Assembly: GCF_015209595.1 (NCBI RefSeq)
Contig: NZ_JADEYS010000005.1
Span: forward strand, 186,001-250,000
From: Pontibacterium sinense
GTDB taxonomy: Bacteria; Pseudomonadota; Gammaproteobacteria; Pseudomonadales; Balneatricaceae
Length of the DNA: 64,000 nt
Direction: 5' to 3'
The notes beneath the pieces were generated by a model. The model was not told where the DNA came from, searched no databases, and saw only the letters and a program-made list of their open reading frames with translations. Positions 28,101-36,061 of the stretch are shown piece after piece. Each line of letters begins with the position of its first letter. Position 1 is the stretch's first letter. Both the position numbers and the translations under genes were made by a program.

Positions 28101-28237
28101 TGCTGGCGGCCAATATCCTACAGGTCTCCGGGGTGCTGGAGCGGGAAGGGGAGGTGATTCATGTGGTCGCCGGGCGGTTGCAGGATATTAGCTTCCAGTG
28201 GGATGCGCTGAAGGTGAAGTCACGGGATTTCCGCTGA
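25127..28237 (+). CDS. dnaE2: Error-prone DNA polymerase DnaE2 (ImuC)
   Basis: C-family polymerase of 1036 residues that performs SOS-induced translesion synthesis with ImuA and ImuB. A PHP domain is at the start (Y-A-E-L-H-C-I-S-N-F-S-F-L-R-G-A-S). The catalytic aspartates are Asp375 and Asp377 in P-D-I-D-V-D-F-E and Asp524 in L-K-V-D-V-L. The C-terminal OB fold (V-A-G-L-V-T-N-R-Q-R-P-G) is present. A TTG at 25112 is in frame, but ATG 25127 with gaggtgggg directly upstream is preferred. It is shorter than replicative DnaE (about 1160), as expected for the DnaE2 class. Confidence 0.96.
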   Translation: MQYAELHCISNFSFLRGASHPDELVKRAHELGYQALAITDECSVAGVVRAWEARRDLPLKLIVGAEFYLDDHCLVLLAPDRQAYAALCALISTCRRRCEKGQYELRWDDLAEGVGGCLLLFRPANSPASDTENALACGKRLKAWFPQRCWWLLERLLENGDDGRFQQQIRQSRMLGIPPVCGNDVHMHHPDRQRLQDVLTAIRLRTSVQRAGFALAANAERHLRSFRKLQHLYPDELLQETAAIAERCHFDLSELRYEYPAELVPEGSSAKQHLLGLVMAGQKVRYPDGTPEQVQRQIDYELKVIGEMQYEHYFLTIHDIVRFARAQQILCQGRGSAANSVVCYCLHITEVDPLKVNLLFERFISKERNEPPDIDVDFEHERREEVIQYIYRQYGRERAGLAATVISYRAKSAVRDVGKALGMDESYLTWLLSRLDRRDHENPWLAQLATMGGDEPAPIYQQFVALVAEILDFPRHLSQHVGGFVISAGPLSELVPVENAAMKDRTVIQWNKDDLEALGLLKVDVLSLGMLTAIRKTLDLLSEQTGKPVRLQDIPREDPAVYAMLSQADSIGVFQVESRAQMSMLPRLKPQRYYDLVIEVAIVRPGPIQGDMVHPYLRRRDGIEAVDYPSEAVKEVLERTLGVPIFQEQVIKLAMVAAGFTGGEADQLRRAMAAWRRTGYIRQYQQKLVDGMLERGYELDFAQRICRQIEGFGEYGFPESHAASFALLVYISAWLKCHHPAAFCCSLLNSQPMGFYTPAQLIQDAQRHGVTVLPVDLNASGWDHSLEPRSPVDTLPEDQYRSLRLGLRLIKGLSKRGAEALIEARPATGYQSVSQARQRCRLSRSDWDALAAAGAMNSISEHRYQARWELLADTPWLELDSDPVAAIHDDPIRLAAPDEQSDLEEDFRNTGVSLGRHPLALMREQGVLPRCLKAEQLTECRHGQLVHVAGLVTNRQRPGTASGVTFVTLEDESGQINLVVWQATAKAQRRALLAANILQVSGVLEREGEVIHVVAGRLQDISFQWDALKVKSRDFR

Positions 28238-28335
28238 CCGTACACTTTCAGTGTGTTTCTCTCATTTTGCAGTAGCGAAAAGCAGAGGCCGCCGTTACTC
28301 TGGTAGATGCATGCCATCTCTCTAAGGAAACCACC

Positions 28336-28959
28336 GTGAATCCCAAGCAACGCCCTGATCTGATTGTTGATCTGCTCTCCATTGCTCCGAACATTCAGTT
28401 GGACCTGAAATACCTGACCGGCGATAACTTTGTCGGTGACCGTATAGAGGGGTATGACGCAGAACTGTGCCTGATCAGCCGTCCGGCCGCGAGTGCGTTA
28501 CAGCGGGTACAGCTGGCATTAGCTGAGTTCGGGTTGGGATTAAAAGTGTTTGACGCTTACCGGCCGCAACGTTCAGTGGATCATTTCCTGCGCTGGTCAG
28601 AGGATCACCAGGATATCCGGCATAAAGCAGATTATTATCCCGAGCTTGCCAAACCCGAGCTGTTCTCTAAAGGCTATCTGGTGCAGCACTCCAGTCACTC
28701 CCGTGGCAGTACGGTGGATCTGACCGTGATTGATCTGGAGACCGGTGATGAACTGGAGATGGGCACCCGCTTTGATTTCTTTGGAGAGGAAAGCTGGATT
28801 GACTGTCAGAGCATCAGCGCCCAAGCCCGCGGCAACCGGATGCTACTTCAGCATGTGATGGTGCAGCATGGTTTTGTACCGTTTCATCATGAATGGTGGC
28901 ACTTCACCCTGCAGGATGAGCCGTATCCAAATATCTGCTTTGATTTTCCTATTGCTTAG
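28336..28959 (+). CDS. VanX/DdpX-family D-Ala-D-Ala dipeptidase
   Basis: Zinc metallodipeptidase of 207 residues, peptidase family M15D. The ligand set is intact: His121 and Asp128 in S-S-H-S-R-G-S-T-V-D, His189 and catalytic Glu186 in H-H-E-W-W-H, and Arg76 in D-A-Y-R-P, the equivalent of the VanX transition-state arginine. No signal peptide is visible, so it is cytosolic, like DdpX. It starts at GTG 28336 with taaggaaa upstream. There are no vanA/vanH or ddp permease genes nearby, which speaks for peptidoglycan-dipeptide salvage rather than vancomycin resistance. Whether it is coexpressed with feoAB is unclear. Confidence 0.88.
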   Translation: MNPKQRPDLIVDLLSIAPNIQLDLKYLTGDNFVGDRIEGYDAELCLISRPAASALQRVQLALAEFGLGLKVFDAYRPQRSVDHFLRWSEDHQDIRHKADYYPELAKPELFSKGYLVQHSSHSRGSTVDLTVIDLETGDELEMGTRFDFFGEESWIDCQSISAQARGNRMLLQHVMVQHGFVPFHHEWWHFTLQDEPYPNICFDFPIA

Positions 28960-29030
28960 CAGTGACAGCTGATTTTTCCATATATTAGTAAACCTTGATA
29001 TTAATCATGTGTCGTAGTGTAAGGGTGTCG

Positions 29031-29049
29031 GATAATCATTCGCATTCTC
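29031..29049 (+). promoter_or_regulatory. Candidate Fur box before feoA
   Basis: Matches the 19-base Fur consensus GATAATGATAATCATTATC at 14 positions and ends 18 bases upstream of the feoA ATG. Iron-dependent repression of feoAB is standard in gammaproteobacteria. Confidence 0.75.
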
Positions 29050-29067
29050 TTATACGGTGGTTGGCCC

Positions 29068-29298
29068 ATGACATTAACTGACGTCGCAAAAAAACAAACC
29101 TGTCGTATTCTAGCGATCAAAGGCCCCGATAATCTGCGCCAACGATTAACCGCTTTGGGGGTATTACGAGGCCAGCGGGTGCGACTCAGTGCCAATACCC
29201 TGTGGGGTAATCCACGTACCTACGCGATTGGACGCCAGCAGATCTGCCTGCGCAATGAAGATGCGGTGATGGTGGAAGTGGAGCTGTGCAATGACTGA
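29068..29298 (+). CDS. feoA: Ferrous iron transport protein A
   Basis: SH3-like cytosolic partner of FeoB, 76 residues. The pattern L-G-V-L-R-G-Q-R-V-R-L near the middle and I-G-R-Q-Q-I-C-L-R-N-E-D-A near the C-terminus is typical of FeoA. Its 3' end overlaps feoB by 8 bases, so the two are translationally coupled, and a Fur box precedes it. Confidence 0.92.
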   Translation: MTLTDVAKKQTCRILAIKGPDNLRQRLTALGVLRGQRVRLSANTLWGNPRTYAIGRQQICLRNEDAVMVEVELCND

Positions 29299-31249
29299 AC
29301 GTGTGTTTACCGTCGCCCTGCTTGGTAATCCCAATTGCGGTAAAACCTCTCTGTTCAATCTGCTGACCGGTTCCCGGCAACGTACCGGCAATATGGCGGG
29401 TGTGACCGTGACTGGACGGGAAGGTGAGCGCGAACATCAGGGTGTCACGCTGAAATTTGTCGATCTGCCAGGTATCTATTCGCTGAGCCACAACCGCGTT
29501 GAAGAGCGGGTCGCACGGGATTACCTGTTTGAGACGCCACCCGATTTGATCCTGAACGTCTTGGATGCAGGCAACCTGTCCCGCAATCTGGCGTTAACCA
29601 CTCAGTTGTTGGAGCAGCAGTTACCCAGCGTCATAGCCGTTAATATGCTGGATGAAGCAGAAGCACAAGGGATCGCTCCAGACTGCGATGAACTCGGACA
29701 GCTGTTGGGTTTACCGGTGCTGCCCAGTGACGGTCGCCGTCCTCGTTTCCTTGATCTGCTGCTAGACACTTTAGTTGGGCAGCTACGCATCCCATCCCAG
29801 CAACCTGATCTGGCCATCGATTACGAAAAACACGTCGAGCAGTCGCTGACTCAGTTGATGGCAACAGGCCTTAATCGCTGGCAAGCGGTGCAGGCGCTGG
29901 AGTCGGGTGGTGATGTTGCGTTTGTTCTGCATGATGACCAGCAAGCGTTGGTCAAAAAACAGATTAAACAGTTAGAAAACTATCACGATGACAGCGCTGC
30001 TCAATTGATCGCCGAGGGCCGTTACGGCTTTATTCACGGACTGATGCATAACAGCGGTAGCGATCATGAAGAGCTGACCTTCGCTGAGCACTGGCTGGAT
30101 TCTATCGCGCTGAACCGTTGGTTGGGTTTTCCTGTCTTTGTGGGTCTGTTGTGGTTGATGTTTGAGGCTACCTTTACCTTAGGTGCGTATCCGGCGGATT
30201 GGATCGACGCGACTGTGAGTGCTTTGGGCCAGTGGCTGGCGTCAGGGTTACCTGACGGTTTATTGCGTGATGTGCTGGTGGATGGATTGATTGCTGGAGT
30301 TGGCGGGGTGTTGGTGTTCCTGCCCAATGTGGTGTTGCTGTTCACCTTTATCGCCATCATGGAGCAGTCCGGTTATATGGCGCGGGCCGCTTTCCTCACT
30401 GACCGCCTGATGAGCCGGGTTGGCTTGCACGGCAAGGCGTTTGTGCCTTTGGTGATGGGGTTTGGCTGTAACGTCCCTGCGATTATGGCGACCCGAACGA
30501 TTGAAGAACCCCGTGCCCGCCTGATCACGATTCTGATCAATCCGTTTATGAGTTGTTCTGCACGGCTTCCCGTCTATGTGTTGCTGGCGGGTGTCTTCTT
30601 TGCGGACCGTGCTGGTACCGTGATGTTTGGTATCTACATACTGGGCATCTTGATGGCGTTTACTGTGGCGTTGATTTTGTCCCGTACGATCCCGACTCAG
30701 CACGATGAGTCCTTCATTATGGAGCTGCCGCCGTGGCGTTTCCCGTCCCTACGCTCTTTGTGTCTGCATGTTTGGGATAAAGCAGGCGATTTTCTGTCCA
30801 AAATCGGTGGGGTGATTCTGGTGGGATCGTTGCTGATCTGGCTGTTGCAGACTTTCCCGCAAGGTGCAGACCAATCTTTCCTGGAGCAGTTGGGACATTT
30901 TCTGGCGCCGCTGTTTGCCCCGTTAGGGTTTGGCTGGCAGGAAACGGTCGCGTTGCTTTCGGGTTTTATCGCGAAAGAGGTGATTGTTGCCACGTTGGCG
31001 GTGGTCTATCAGATGGGCGAACACGATATGGTGGGCTTACAGGCGGCCATGTTGGCCGGTATGGCACCGGCTGCGGGGTTGGCTCTGATGGTATTTACCC
31101 TGCTTTATATGCCGTGTCTGGCCACCATTGCGGTGATCCGGCGTGAAACGGGTAGCTGGCGCTGGGCATTAATCTCGATTCTGATGGGATTAGTATTAGC
31201 GTGGGGCGGAGCGTTTATTACCTATCGGGTGGGTAGCCTGTTTTTTTGA
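29291..31249 (+). CDS. feoB: Ferrous iron transporter FeoB
   Basis: Inner-membrane Fe(II) transporter with an N-terminal GTPase, 652 residues. The G-protein motifs are G1 G-N-P-N-C-G-K-T-S (from residue 10), G3 D-L-P-G and G4 N-M-L-D. The membrane domain shows both conserved gate motifs, G-F-G-C-N-V-P-A-I-M-A-T-R and N-P-F-M-S-C-S-A-R-L-P. It is about 120 residues shorter than E. coli FeoB, mainly at the C-terminus and in the spacer. A Cys-rich small protein follows after 10 bases instead of FeoC. Confidence 0.96.
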   Translation: MTERVFTVALLGNPNCGKTSLFNLLTGSRQRTGNMAGVTVTGREGEREHQGVTLKFVDLPGIYSLSHNRVEERVARDYLFETPPDLILNVLDAGNLSRNLALTTQLLEQQLPSVIAVNMLDEAEAQGIAPDCDELGQLLGLPVLPSDGRRPRFLDLLLDTLVGQLRIPSQQPDLAIDYEKHVEQSLTQLMATGLNRWQAVQALESGGDVAFVLHDDQQALVKKQIKQLENYHDDSAAQLIAEGRYGFIHGLMHNSGSDHEELTFAEHWLDSIALNRWLGFPVFVGLLWLMFEATFTLGAYPADWIDATVSALGQWLASGLPDGLLRDVLVDGLIAGVGGVLVFLPNVVLLFTFIAIMEQSGYMARAAFLTDRLMSRVGLHGKAFVPLVMGFGCNVPAIMATRTIEEPRARLITILINPFMSCSARLPVYVLLAGVFFADRAGTVMFGIYILGILMAFTVALILSRTIPTQHDESFIMELPPWRFPSLRSLCLHVWDKAGDFLSKIGGVILVGSLLIWLLQTFPQGADQSFLEQLGHFLAPLFAPLGFGWQETVALLSGFIAKEVIVATLAVVYQMGEHDMVGLQAAMLAGMAPAAGLALMVFTLLYMPCLATIAVIRRETGSWRWALISILMGLVLAWGGAFITYRVGSLFF

Positions 31250-31259
31250 GGACGTTGAT

Positions 31260-31442
31260 ATGCAAGATTTAGGTCTGCTCGACTGGTTGGTATTACTGGC
31301 CGTGATTGGCGTCATCCTGATCTGGTTTAGTCGCTTTATCCGTCGCAGCCTTAAACCCGGATGCAGTCAGTCGTCAGGGTGCGAGGGGTGTAAGGGCTGT
31401 GATCAGCCAGAACCACCTCGCGAGCCCTCATCTTCTTCCTGA
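31260..31442 (+). CDS. FeoB-associated Cys-rich membrane protein
   Basis: 60-residue protein with one N-terminal transmembrane segment (about residues 8-25), a short basic stretch, then a Cys cluster G-C-S-Q-S-S-G-C-E-G-C-K-G-C and a Pro/Ser tail. Small proteins with this layout directly after feoB are known as FeoB-associated Cys-rich proteins; their role is not settled, and metal binding is the obvious guess. ATG 31260 is 10 bases after the feoB stop, with gaggac upstream. It takes the place of FeoC. Confidence 0.82.
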   Translation: MQDLGLLDWLVLLAVIGVILIWFSRFIRRSLKPGCSQSSGCEGCKGCDQPEPPREPSSSS

Positions 31443-31551
31443 TACGGTAGTGCAACTGTAGGTAGCGAATAGTGCTACCTGAACGGAGAAAATTCCTTCC
31501 ATTGAGACTCTAACCAATACTGCAGCCATCAACTTAACGGGAGGCAGCGGT

Positions 31552-32148
31552 ATGACACGTCAGGCGCAATTGGATCAGCTGGAAGCACAAGTTCGCGACA
31601 CTTTGCAGGAAGGCGATATCCTGTTTATCTCCATCAACAGCTTTTTGTATAAGCAGGTCGCCCGCGGCACCGGTAGCTGGTGTTCCCACGTGGGTTTTGT
31701 GGTGCGGGAGCAGGGTGAGTGGTTTGTCATGGAGAGCGCCGTACCGGTGGTAAAACGCAGTCCTCTACGCTCATTTCTGAGTAAAACCTGTGAGGATCAG
31801 GTCGCGATCCGTCGTCTCAAATCCGGAGTCAGTAGCGACCAGATTGATCGCCTGAAAGCTGAAGCTGAAAAGCGCTTAGGCACCTTCTACCATCTGGGGT
31901 TTAAGTACGATTCCAAACGCCAGTTCTGTTCCAAGTTTGTCCACGAATGTTTCCGTGATGCACTGGATATTAAGCTGGGTAAAGTCGAAACACTGGAGGT
32001 CTTGCTGGAGCAGAATCCTCAGGCCTCGGTCGGCTTTTGGCGCGCATGGTATTTTGGATTGATCCCATGGCAGCGCCGTACCTTAACTCCTGCCAGTCAG
32101 CTGGCTGATGATGCACTGGAAACGGTGTTTTCCACCCGATCCTGCTAA
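31552..32148 (+). CDS. YebB/YaeF-type permuted papain-like amidase
   Basis: 198-residue cytosolic protein of the circularly permuted NlpC/P60 (papain-like) superfamily. The order of catalytic residues is the permuted one: His46 in C-S-H-V-G-F-V, an acidic residue at Glu61 in M-E-S-A, and the nucleophile Cys126 in Q-F-C-S-K-F-V-H-E-C-F. The opening L-Q-E-G-D-I-L-F-I-S is typical of YiiX/YebB proteins. Substrates of this group are mostly unknown; peptide or lipid amides are likely. RBS gggagg precedes ATG 31552. It ends 4 bases inside the convergent yjeH-like gene. Confidence 0.82.
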   Translation: MTRQAQLDQLEAQVRDTLQEGDILFISINSFLYKQVARGTGSWCSHVGFVVREQGEWFVMESAVPVVKRSPLRSFLSKTCEDQVAIRRLKSGVSSDQIDRLKAEAEKRLGTFYHLGFKYDSKRQFCSKFVHECFRDALDIKLGKVETLEVLLEQNPQASVGFWRAWYFGLIPWQRRTLTPASQLADDALETVFSTRSC

Positions 32149-33425
32149 TTAACCGGCAGGTTGGGACGAGCCGCGCGATTCTCAACAGGAGGGATGGGCC
32201 TTTTCCGTTTCCACCATTGCTGGCCGAGTAAGACCAGCGTGATGAATAGCGCCAGCCCCAATGCATATAACATGGCATCGCCCAGACAGTAGACAAACAA
32301 ACCGCAGGCGCATAAACCGATGGCAATGGCAGGACGGTGGCGGCGTGACAAAAGCTTCCATGCAGCCAGCAGGGAGGTGGTGTAGATCAGGATAAAGGCA
32401 CCATTCACCCAGTGAGCTAACGCGGGGAAGTCCAGTTCTGCCAGATAGCTCAGGATCAGCATGGCAGCGGAGATCAGGATGAACATCAGCAGTGCCACCG
32501 CAGGCACCTGGTGTTGATTCAGGGGTTTCAGCTGAGCGGGTAATATGCCTTCATTACTGAAGCTCCACGCCAGTCGTGACAGGCTGGCAAAGTAGATATT
32601 AATCGTCGCAATGCCACTAATCAGTCCTAATGCGCCGATAATCCAGCGCCCGCCATCACCCAGTAAGACCTTAAAGGCCCCAACCATCGCGAGATTGTCT
32701 TGTGGTGCTAAGAGGGATAGATATGTACAGCCGATAAAGATGATCCCCACTAGCGTGATACCTCCGACCGTTGCTGGAATAAAATCTCTTTTTACATCTT
32801 TGAATTCGGTCGCCAGATGGGTGATCGCTTCAACCCCCAGAAAACACCAGATTGCCAGACCAATGGCAGACAGTATGTCGCTGGATGTCCCTGCTTTGAC
32901 CGGTGCGGTTTCCGGCGATGTTATCAGCAAGGTTATGAGCATAATTCCTACAACCGCGAGGATGGCGAGTGCCAGTCCCAGTTGAAGCTTGCCGGATAAC
33001 TGTAATCCACGTCGGTTGATAAAAAACAGCAGGCCGAACACCAGCAGCTCACCACAAAAGGCTTCCCGAGGGGACAGCGTGACCAGCGGATTAAAGAATT
33101 CAAAGGTCATGATCAGCGCTGCGGCGGCCCCCGGTGGTACGGCAAACAAGAACACCAATCCGACCACCCGACCGGCAGTGACGCCAAAGGCTTTGCTGAC
33201 AAAGTACGCAGGGCCTGCCGCATGGGTAAACTTACGGCCCAGCTCAGCGAATACGTAGGCCAACGGCAAGATCGACAGCAACAGGATGAGCCATGCCCAG
33301 ATCGCTTTGTCGCCTGCTTGAGCAATGGTGAGTTGGGGAACAATAAATACGCCGGTGCCTAGCAGTGTGGTCGCAATCAATCCCATCCCTTGCCAGCGTG
33401 TAATTGTTTGATTTAGCCTTGTCAT
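32145..33425 (-). CDS. APC-family amino acid exporter, YjeH-like
   Basis: Multi-spanning inner-membrane protein of 426 residues. The opening W-Q-G-M-G-L-I-A-T-T-L-L-G-T-G-V-F-I-V-P and the L-G-R-K-F-T-H-A-A-G-P-A-Y-F-V block are close to E. coli YjeH, an exporter of methionine and branched-chain amino acids. The frame opens 15 codons earlier, but ATG 33425 has a ggag RBS seven bases upstream and starts directly before the family N-terminus. It is divergent from an Lrp-type regulator, which probably controls it by sensing an amino acid. Confidence 0.88.
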   Translation of the reverse strand: MTRLNQTITRWQGMGLIATTLLGTGVFIVPQLTIAQAGDKAIWAWLILLLSILPLAYVFAELGRKFTHAAGPAYFVSKAFGVTAGRVVGLVFLFAVPPGAAAALIMTFEFFNPLVTLSPREAFCGELLVFGLLFFINRRGLQLSGKLQLGLALAILAVVGIMLITLLITSPETAPVKAGTSSDILSAIGLAIWCFLGVEAITHLATEFKDVKRDFIPATVGGITLVGIIFIGCTYLSLLAPQDNLAMVGAFKVLLGDGGRWIIGALGLISGIATINIYFASLSRLAWSFSNEGILPAQLKPLNQHQVPAVALLMFILISAAMLILSYLAELDFPALAHWVNGAFILIYTTSLLAAWKLLSRRHRPAIAIGLCACGLFVYCLGDAMLYALGLALFITLVLLGQQWWKRKRPIPPVENRAARPNLPVN

Positions 33426-33547
33426 CCCAACGCTCCGAATCGAAAACAACAGTGTACGGATGATGGCCAAAACAAGGCGTCGTTATGACGTTTCGATTTG
33501 CAGGTATTTATACGATTTCCCGACGTTATGCGGGGGAAGGTAGTCAG

Positions 33548-33976
33548 ATGGACAGCTTTGATCAGAAAATAATCGCGGCGCTGAAGGACAATGCCCGTCA
33601 GAGTGTGTCCAGCATCGCAGAGCAGGTGAATCTTTCCCGAACGGCGGTTTCAGAACGCATGAAGCGGATGGAAGCGCAGGGTGAGATTCTGGGTTATCAG
33701 GTGCTGACCGCATCACACAACGAGAGCGGAAATGCCTTAAAAGCGTACTTTGAAGTCAGCCACGGCGGGTTTGAATGTGCACCCTTTGTGCAGGAATTGA
33801 TGAAGTTTCCCGAAGTACAGAGCTGCCACGGTATCAGTGGTGAAGTCGATGTTCTGGTGTATGTGGAAGCACCTACTATGCAGCGCCTGCATGATCTGCT
33901 GGAAGCGGTTGATGCCCTTAAACCCAGTGGCGCCCGGATTAAGACCCATATGATTATGCGTGAGTGGCATCGCTAA
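33548..33976 (+). CDS. Lrp/AsnC-family transcriptional regulator
   Basis: 142-residue regulator with an N-terminal helix-turn-helix (L-K-D-N-A-R-Q-S-V-S-S-I-A-E-Q-V-N-L-S-R-T-A-V-S-E-R-M) and a C-terminal RAM ligand domain (V-Q-S-C-H-G-I-S-G-E-V-D-V-L-V-Y-V). The open frame starts at 33485, but ATG 33548 with gggggaagg upstream gives the normal length and N-terminus. It is divergent from the YjeH-like exporter with a 122-base gap, the expected location of its operator. Confidence 0.92.
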   Translation: MDSFDQKIIAALKDNARQSVSSIAEQVNLSRTAVSERMKRMEAQGEILGYQVLTASHNESGNALKAYFEVSHGGFECAPFVQELMKFPEVQSCHGISGEVDVLVYVEAPTMQRLHDLLEAVDALKPSGARIKTHMIMREWHR

Positions 33977-34041
33977 CACGTAGGTTGATGATGAGCGTCG
34001 TGATTCCCAACTGGGATGGCGGCAGGCCCGGTTAATCAGTC

Positions 34042-34073
34042 CGAAAAAAGGCGCCCGAAGGCGCCTTTTTTAA
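34042..34073. terminator. Bidirectional terminator between the lrp-type gene and phoX
   Basis: A ggcgcc/ggcgcc stem with a cgaa loop is flanked by A and T runs on either side (34044-34071). It serves the plus-strand regulator and the convergent minus-strand phosphatase. Confidence 0.9.
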
Positions 34074-34091
34074 TACGGTATTAGCAGAGTT

Positions 34092-36008
34092 TTACGCGCC
34101 GATGATGCCACCGTCGTTACGGCGCACCACCATGATGGTGGAACGTGGTTTGCTATCGCCGCCTGCCGGGAAGTGAGACGGTTTGCCTTTTTCACCCGGA
34201 TGCTGCACACCAACGAACATGGTGCGCTGATCAGGTGAGAAGGTCAGGCCGGTAATTTCACAGGCGATAGGGCCGGTTGCAAAGCGGCGAATTTCGCCCG
34301 ATTCCGGGTCCGCACACAACATCTGGTTGTTCCCCATACCGGCGAAGTCATCCTTATTGGAGTACTTGCCGTCAGTCAGAATCCACAGGCGACCGGCATC
34401 GTCGAAGCCCAAGCCATCAGGGCTGTTGAACATGTTTTCGTTGCTGATGTTGCTGGAACCCGCGTACAGGTTGCCGGAGTGAACGTCCGGGTTACCGGCG
34501 ATCACCATCAGGTCCCAGTCAAATTCCGCGGCGGCGTGATCTTCATTGGCAGGCCACCAACGTACGATCTGACCGTACTTGTTGTTGATGCGTGGGTTAG
34601 GACCGCCCACCGGCTGGCCGTCTTTCTTGCCACGGTGTTTGTTGTTGGTCAGGGTGCAGAACACAGTCTTGTTGTTCGGGTGTACGGCCACCCATTCAGG
34701 GCGATCCATAGTGGTTGCGCCCACCTGAGTGGCTGCTTCACGGGCAAAGATCATCACCGCTGCCTGATCGTCGAAGCCGTTTTCTTTGGTCAGGCCGTTT
34801 TTGCCGTGCGTCAGTTCAACCCACTCGCCTTTACCTTTTAGCTCGCCTTCTGCTGCGTTGAAGCGCGCCACGTATAGAGTGCCTTCTTCCAGCAGGTTGC
34901 GGTTCGCTTTCATATCGTTCGCGTTGTAACGGTCTTTAGAGACGAACTTGTACAAGTGTTCGCCACGCTCGTCGTCACCCAGATAGACCACAACCTGACC
35001 GTCTTTGTTGATGGTCAGTGCTGCGTTCTCGTGCTTAAAGCGGCCCAATGCAGAACGTTTCTTCGGCGTTGAAGTGGGATCAAATGGATCGATCTCGACC
35101 ACCCAACCGTGGCGGTTTGCTTCCTGAGATTCTTTCGCCAGATCAAAACGCTCGTCGAACTTCGCCCACTGGTAACCGCGATCTTTTGCTTTGATCCCGT
35201 AACGTTTCTGCTGAGCGGTCAGTTTGATATCGGCATCGGAAGAGGAGAAGTAACCGTTAAAGTTCTCTTCACAGGTCAGGTACGTGCCCCAAGGGGTCTG
35301 GCCATTTGCACAGTTGTTGAATGTGCCCAGTACCTTAGTCCCGGTTGGGTCCGCTTTGGTTTTCACCAGATCGTGACCTGCCGCTGGGCCGGTCAGTTCC
35401 ATCTCGGTGTACGCTGTGATACGACGGTTATACGCGGAATCGTTCAGGTAATCCCAAGTGCCGTCAGCGTTCTGCTTCACTTCGAATACGGATACACCGT
35501 GTGCTGCCTGAGATTTACGGACATCATCCGCTGTCATCACGTCGCCTTTGTGCGCGAATAGCAGTTGGTAGTTGGTGTATTCGTTGTTCACGGCCAATAG
35601 CGCACGGTCTTCAGATAGCGGGAACAGACTCATGCCGTCGGTGTTGTCACCAAACTGAGCAGCCTGCGCTGCCGCGTTCTGAGTGCCGGACTGATCAAAG
35701 GCTGGTGCCCCGCGTAGGATCGGATCACCCCAGGAGATCAACGGCTGCGCGCTGTAACCTTCCGGAACGATAAACGTATCGGCTGTGCTGGCGCGTACTG
35801 CAGAGAAACCGATCAGCTTGCTTGTCGCCGGTTTAGTGGCTGCCGCGACAGCCTGTGCCAGAGGGTTTGCTGCCAGAAACAGCCCCATCGCCGCAGCACC
35901 ACCCCGGAGGAAACCACGACGGCTGACGGCCTTATCTACAATCGTTTCCAGATCAGAAGCGTTATCCTGCAGGCGATCTGCGTCACCCTGAAGTTGATTC
36001 TTAAGCAT
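34092..36008 (-). CDS. phoX: PhoX-family alkaline phosphatase, Tat-exported
   Basis: 638-residue PhoX (DUF839) protein, a calcium/iron-dependent phosphomonoesterase common in marine bacteria. A twin-arginine motif S-R-R-G-F-L-R (Arg30, Arg31) precedes a hydrophobic stretch and an A-x-A region near residue 57, so export of the folded enzyme is expected. Conserved blocks include W-G-D-P-I, N-N-E-Y-T-N, G-T-F-N-N-C-A-N-G-Q-T-P-W-G-T-Y-L-T-C-E-E-N-F-N-G-Y-F, G-D-D-E-R-G-E and the end F-V-G-V-Q-H-P-G-E. The leader is preceded by about 29 residues before the RR, somewhat long but normal for this family. A candidate Pho box lies upstream. Confidence 0.93.
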   Translation of the reverse strand: MLKNQLQGDADRLQDNASDLETIVDKAVSRRGFLRGGAAAMGLFLAANPLAQAVAAATKPATSKLIGFSAVRASTADTFIVPEGYSAQPLISWGDPILRGAPAFDQSGTQNAAAQAAQFGDNTDGMSLFPLSEDRALLAVNNEYTNYQLLFAHKGDVMTADDVRKSQAAHGVSVFEVKQNADGTWDYLNDSAYNRRITAYTEMELTGPAAGHDLVKTKADPTGTKVLGTFNNCANGQTPWGTYLTCEENFNGYFSSSDADIKLTAQQKRYGIKAKDRGYQWAKFDERFDLAKESQEANRHGWVVEIDPFDPTSTPKKRSALGRFKHENAALTINKDGQVVVYLGDDERGEHLYKFVSKDRYNANDMKANRNLLEEGTLYVARFNAAEGELKGKGEWVELTHGKNGLTKENGFDDQAAVMIFAREAATQVGATTMDRPEWVAVHPNNKTVFCTLTNNKHRGKKDGQPVGGPNPRINNKYGQIVRWWPANEDHAAAEFDWDLMVIAGNPDVHSGNLYAGSSNISNENMFNSPDGLGFDDAGRLWILTDGKYSNKDDFAGMGNNQMLCADPESGEIRRFATGPIACEITGLTFSPDQRTMFVGVQHPGEKGKPSHFPAGGDSKPRSTIMVVRRNDGGIIGA

Positions 36009-36061
36009 CTCACGAGTCCTGTTGACGTATTTTCATTGGGTCCATGTTTTAGTGGATGGGT

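Noticed and set aside
28336-28959. Vancomycin resistance gene cluster
   Set aside because: Only the VanX-like dipeptidase is present, with no ligase, dehydrogenase or two-component system; Gram-negative DdpX-type function is more likely.
31460-31480. Hairpin AGGTAGC/GCTACCT after the Feo genes as terminator
   Set aside because: The 7-bp stem is perfect but no T tract follows on either strand; left out of the features.
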